From NCBI GenBank assembly GCA_002350465.1, contig DEEW01000070.1, positions 8,539 through 15,601 of the forward strand: DNA of 7,063 nt, given 5' to 3'. Source of the DNA: Lachnospiraceae bacterium UBA2868 (GTDB lineage: Bacteria; Bacillota_A; Clostridia; Lachnospirales; Lachnospiraceae). The translations under genes were made by a program, and so were the position numbers. The notes beneath the pieces were generated by a model, which made no database searches, had not been told where the DNA came from, and worked only from the letters and a program-made list of their open reading frames with translations. Numbering within the stretch: position 1 is the first letter of the stretch; every line of letters begins with the position of its first letter. Shown here piece by piece: positions 6,939 to 7,063 of the stretch.

Positions 6939-7063
6939 CTTTAATTTCCTCTTTTGTTTCAATCTTTTTCAATAATACCAGGTTGTCTCCTCGCTTATCG
7001 CAGACCCTTTTGTTATCATCATAAACCGGATGCACCATTATCTCCGTATTTGTATCCGGGGAA
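6928..7063 (-). CDS. C-terminal fragment, probable ChbG/YdjC-family carbohydrate deacetylase (cut by window edge)
   Basis: A minus-strand frame enters at the window edge and stays open for 44 codons to a TAG at 6930-6928. It ends 11 bases inside ddh in a different frame, an arrangement typical of adjacent co-transcribed genes. The visible residues start SPDTNTEIMVHPVYDDNKRV and end in a charged tail, ETKEEIKDEH. The EIMVHP-Y-D pattern resembles the C-terminal region of ChbG/YdjC deacetylases, which remove acetyl groups from chito-oligosaccharides and related sugars; the His is one of the residues usually conserved there. The call rests on one short motif, so the gene is well supported but its function is tentative. 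It could belong to another hydrolase family. Confidence 0.55.
   Translation of the reverse strand, partial: SPDTNTEIMVHPVYDDNKRVCDKRGDNLVLLKKIETKEEIKDEH
6947..6952 (-). promoter_or_regulatory. Ribosome binding site that decides the ddh start
   Basis: AGAGGA on the minus strand lies 8 bases before the ATG at 6938-6936. It falls inside the reading frame that would start at TTG 6962, which argues against that longer start. Confidence 0.75.

Noticed and set aside
6939..6962. Longer ddh start at TTG 6962
   Set aside because: The ribosome binding site AGAGGA falls inside this extension and the added residues are not family-like; the ATG at 6938 fits better.

Overview
The window looks like the chromosome of a low-to-mid GC Gram-positive bacterium, most likely a Clostridia member of the Lachnospiraceae type. 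The grounds are strong AAGGAG-type ribosome binding sites, a TTG start, a multidomain GH25 surface muramidase with a Cys/His-rich module typical of gut and rumen clostridia, and meso-diaminopimelate dehydrogenase. The taxonomic placement is inference from style and family content, not from a marker gene. Every supported gene lies on the minus strand, so the window reads from high to low coordinates.

Upstream unit (7063 to about 5855). The 3' end of a gene cut by the window edge, probably a ChbG/YdjC-type carbohydrate deacetylase, overlaps the start of ddh by 11 bases. ddh encodes meso-diaminopimelate dehydrogenase. It is followed by a non-coding stretch with a GC-rich hairpin and then a convincing intrinsic terminator (stem 5863-5889).

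Downstream unit (5801 to 1). This is a dTDP-L-rhamnose and polysaccharide-export operon: rfbB (dTDP-glucose 4,6-dehydratase), rfbA (glucose-1-phosphate thymidylyltransferase), a 921-residue membrane-anchored GH25 protein, rfbC (dTDP-4-dehydrorhamnose 3,5-epimerase), and the first 154 codons of an ABC-2 polysaccharide-export permease. Two junctions are ATGA overlaps (rfbB/rfbA and rfbC/permease). The GH25 gene has a 69-base gap before it, holding a hairpin without a U-tract, and a 19-base gap after it. rfbD, the last dTDP-rhamnose gene, is not in the window.

How the parts fit. RfbA, RfbB and RfbC make dTDP-4-keto-L-rhamnose from glucose-1-phosphate, and the permease would carry the finished rhamnose-containing glycan across the membrane. 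The most interesting gene is the large one inside the operon. It has about 215 residues of Lys/Ser-rich cytoplasmic tail, one membrane segment, an acidic beta-rich extracellular region, a Ser/Thr linker ending in 12 consecutive Ser, a Cys/His module, a wall-binding-like repeat and a C-terminal muramidase. Its position among sugar-nucleotide genes suggests a link between peptidoglycan cleavage and rhamnan assembly or display; that link is inference.
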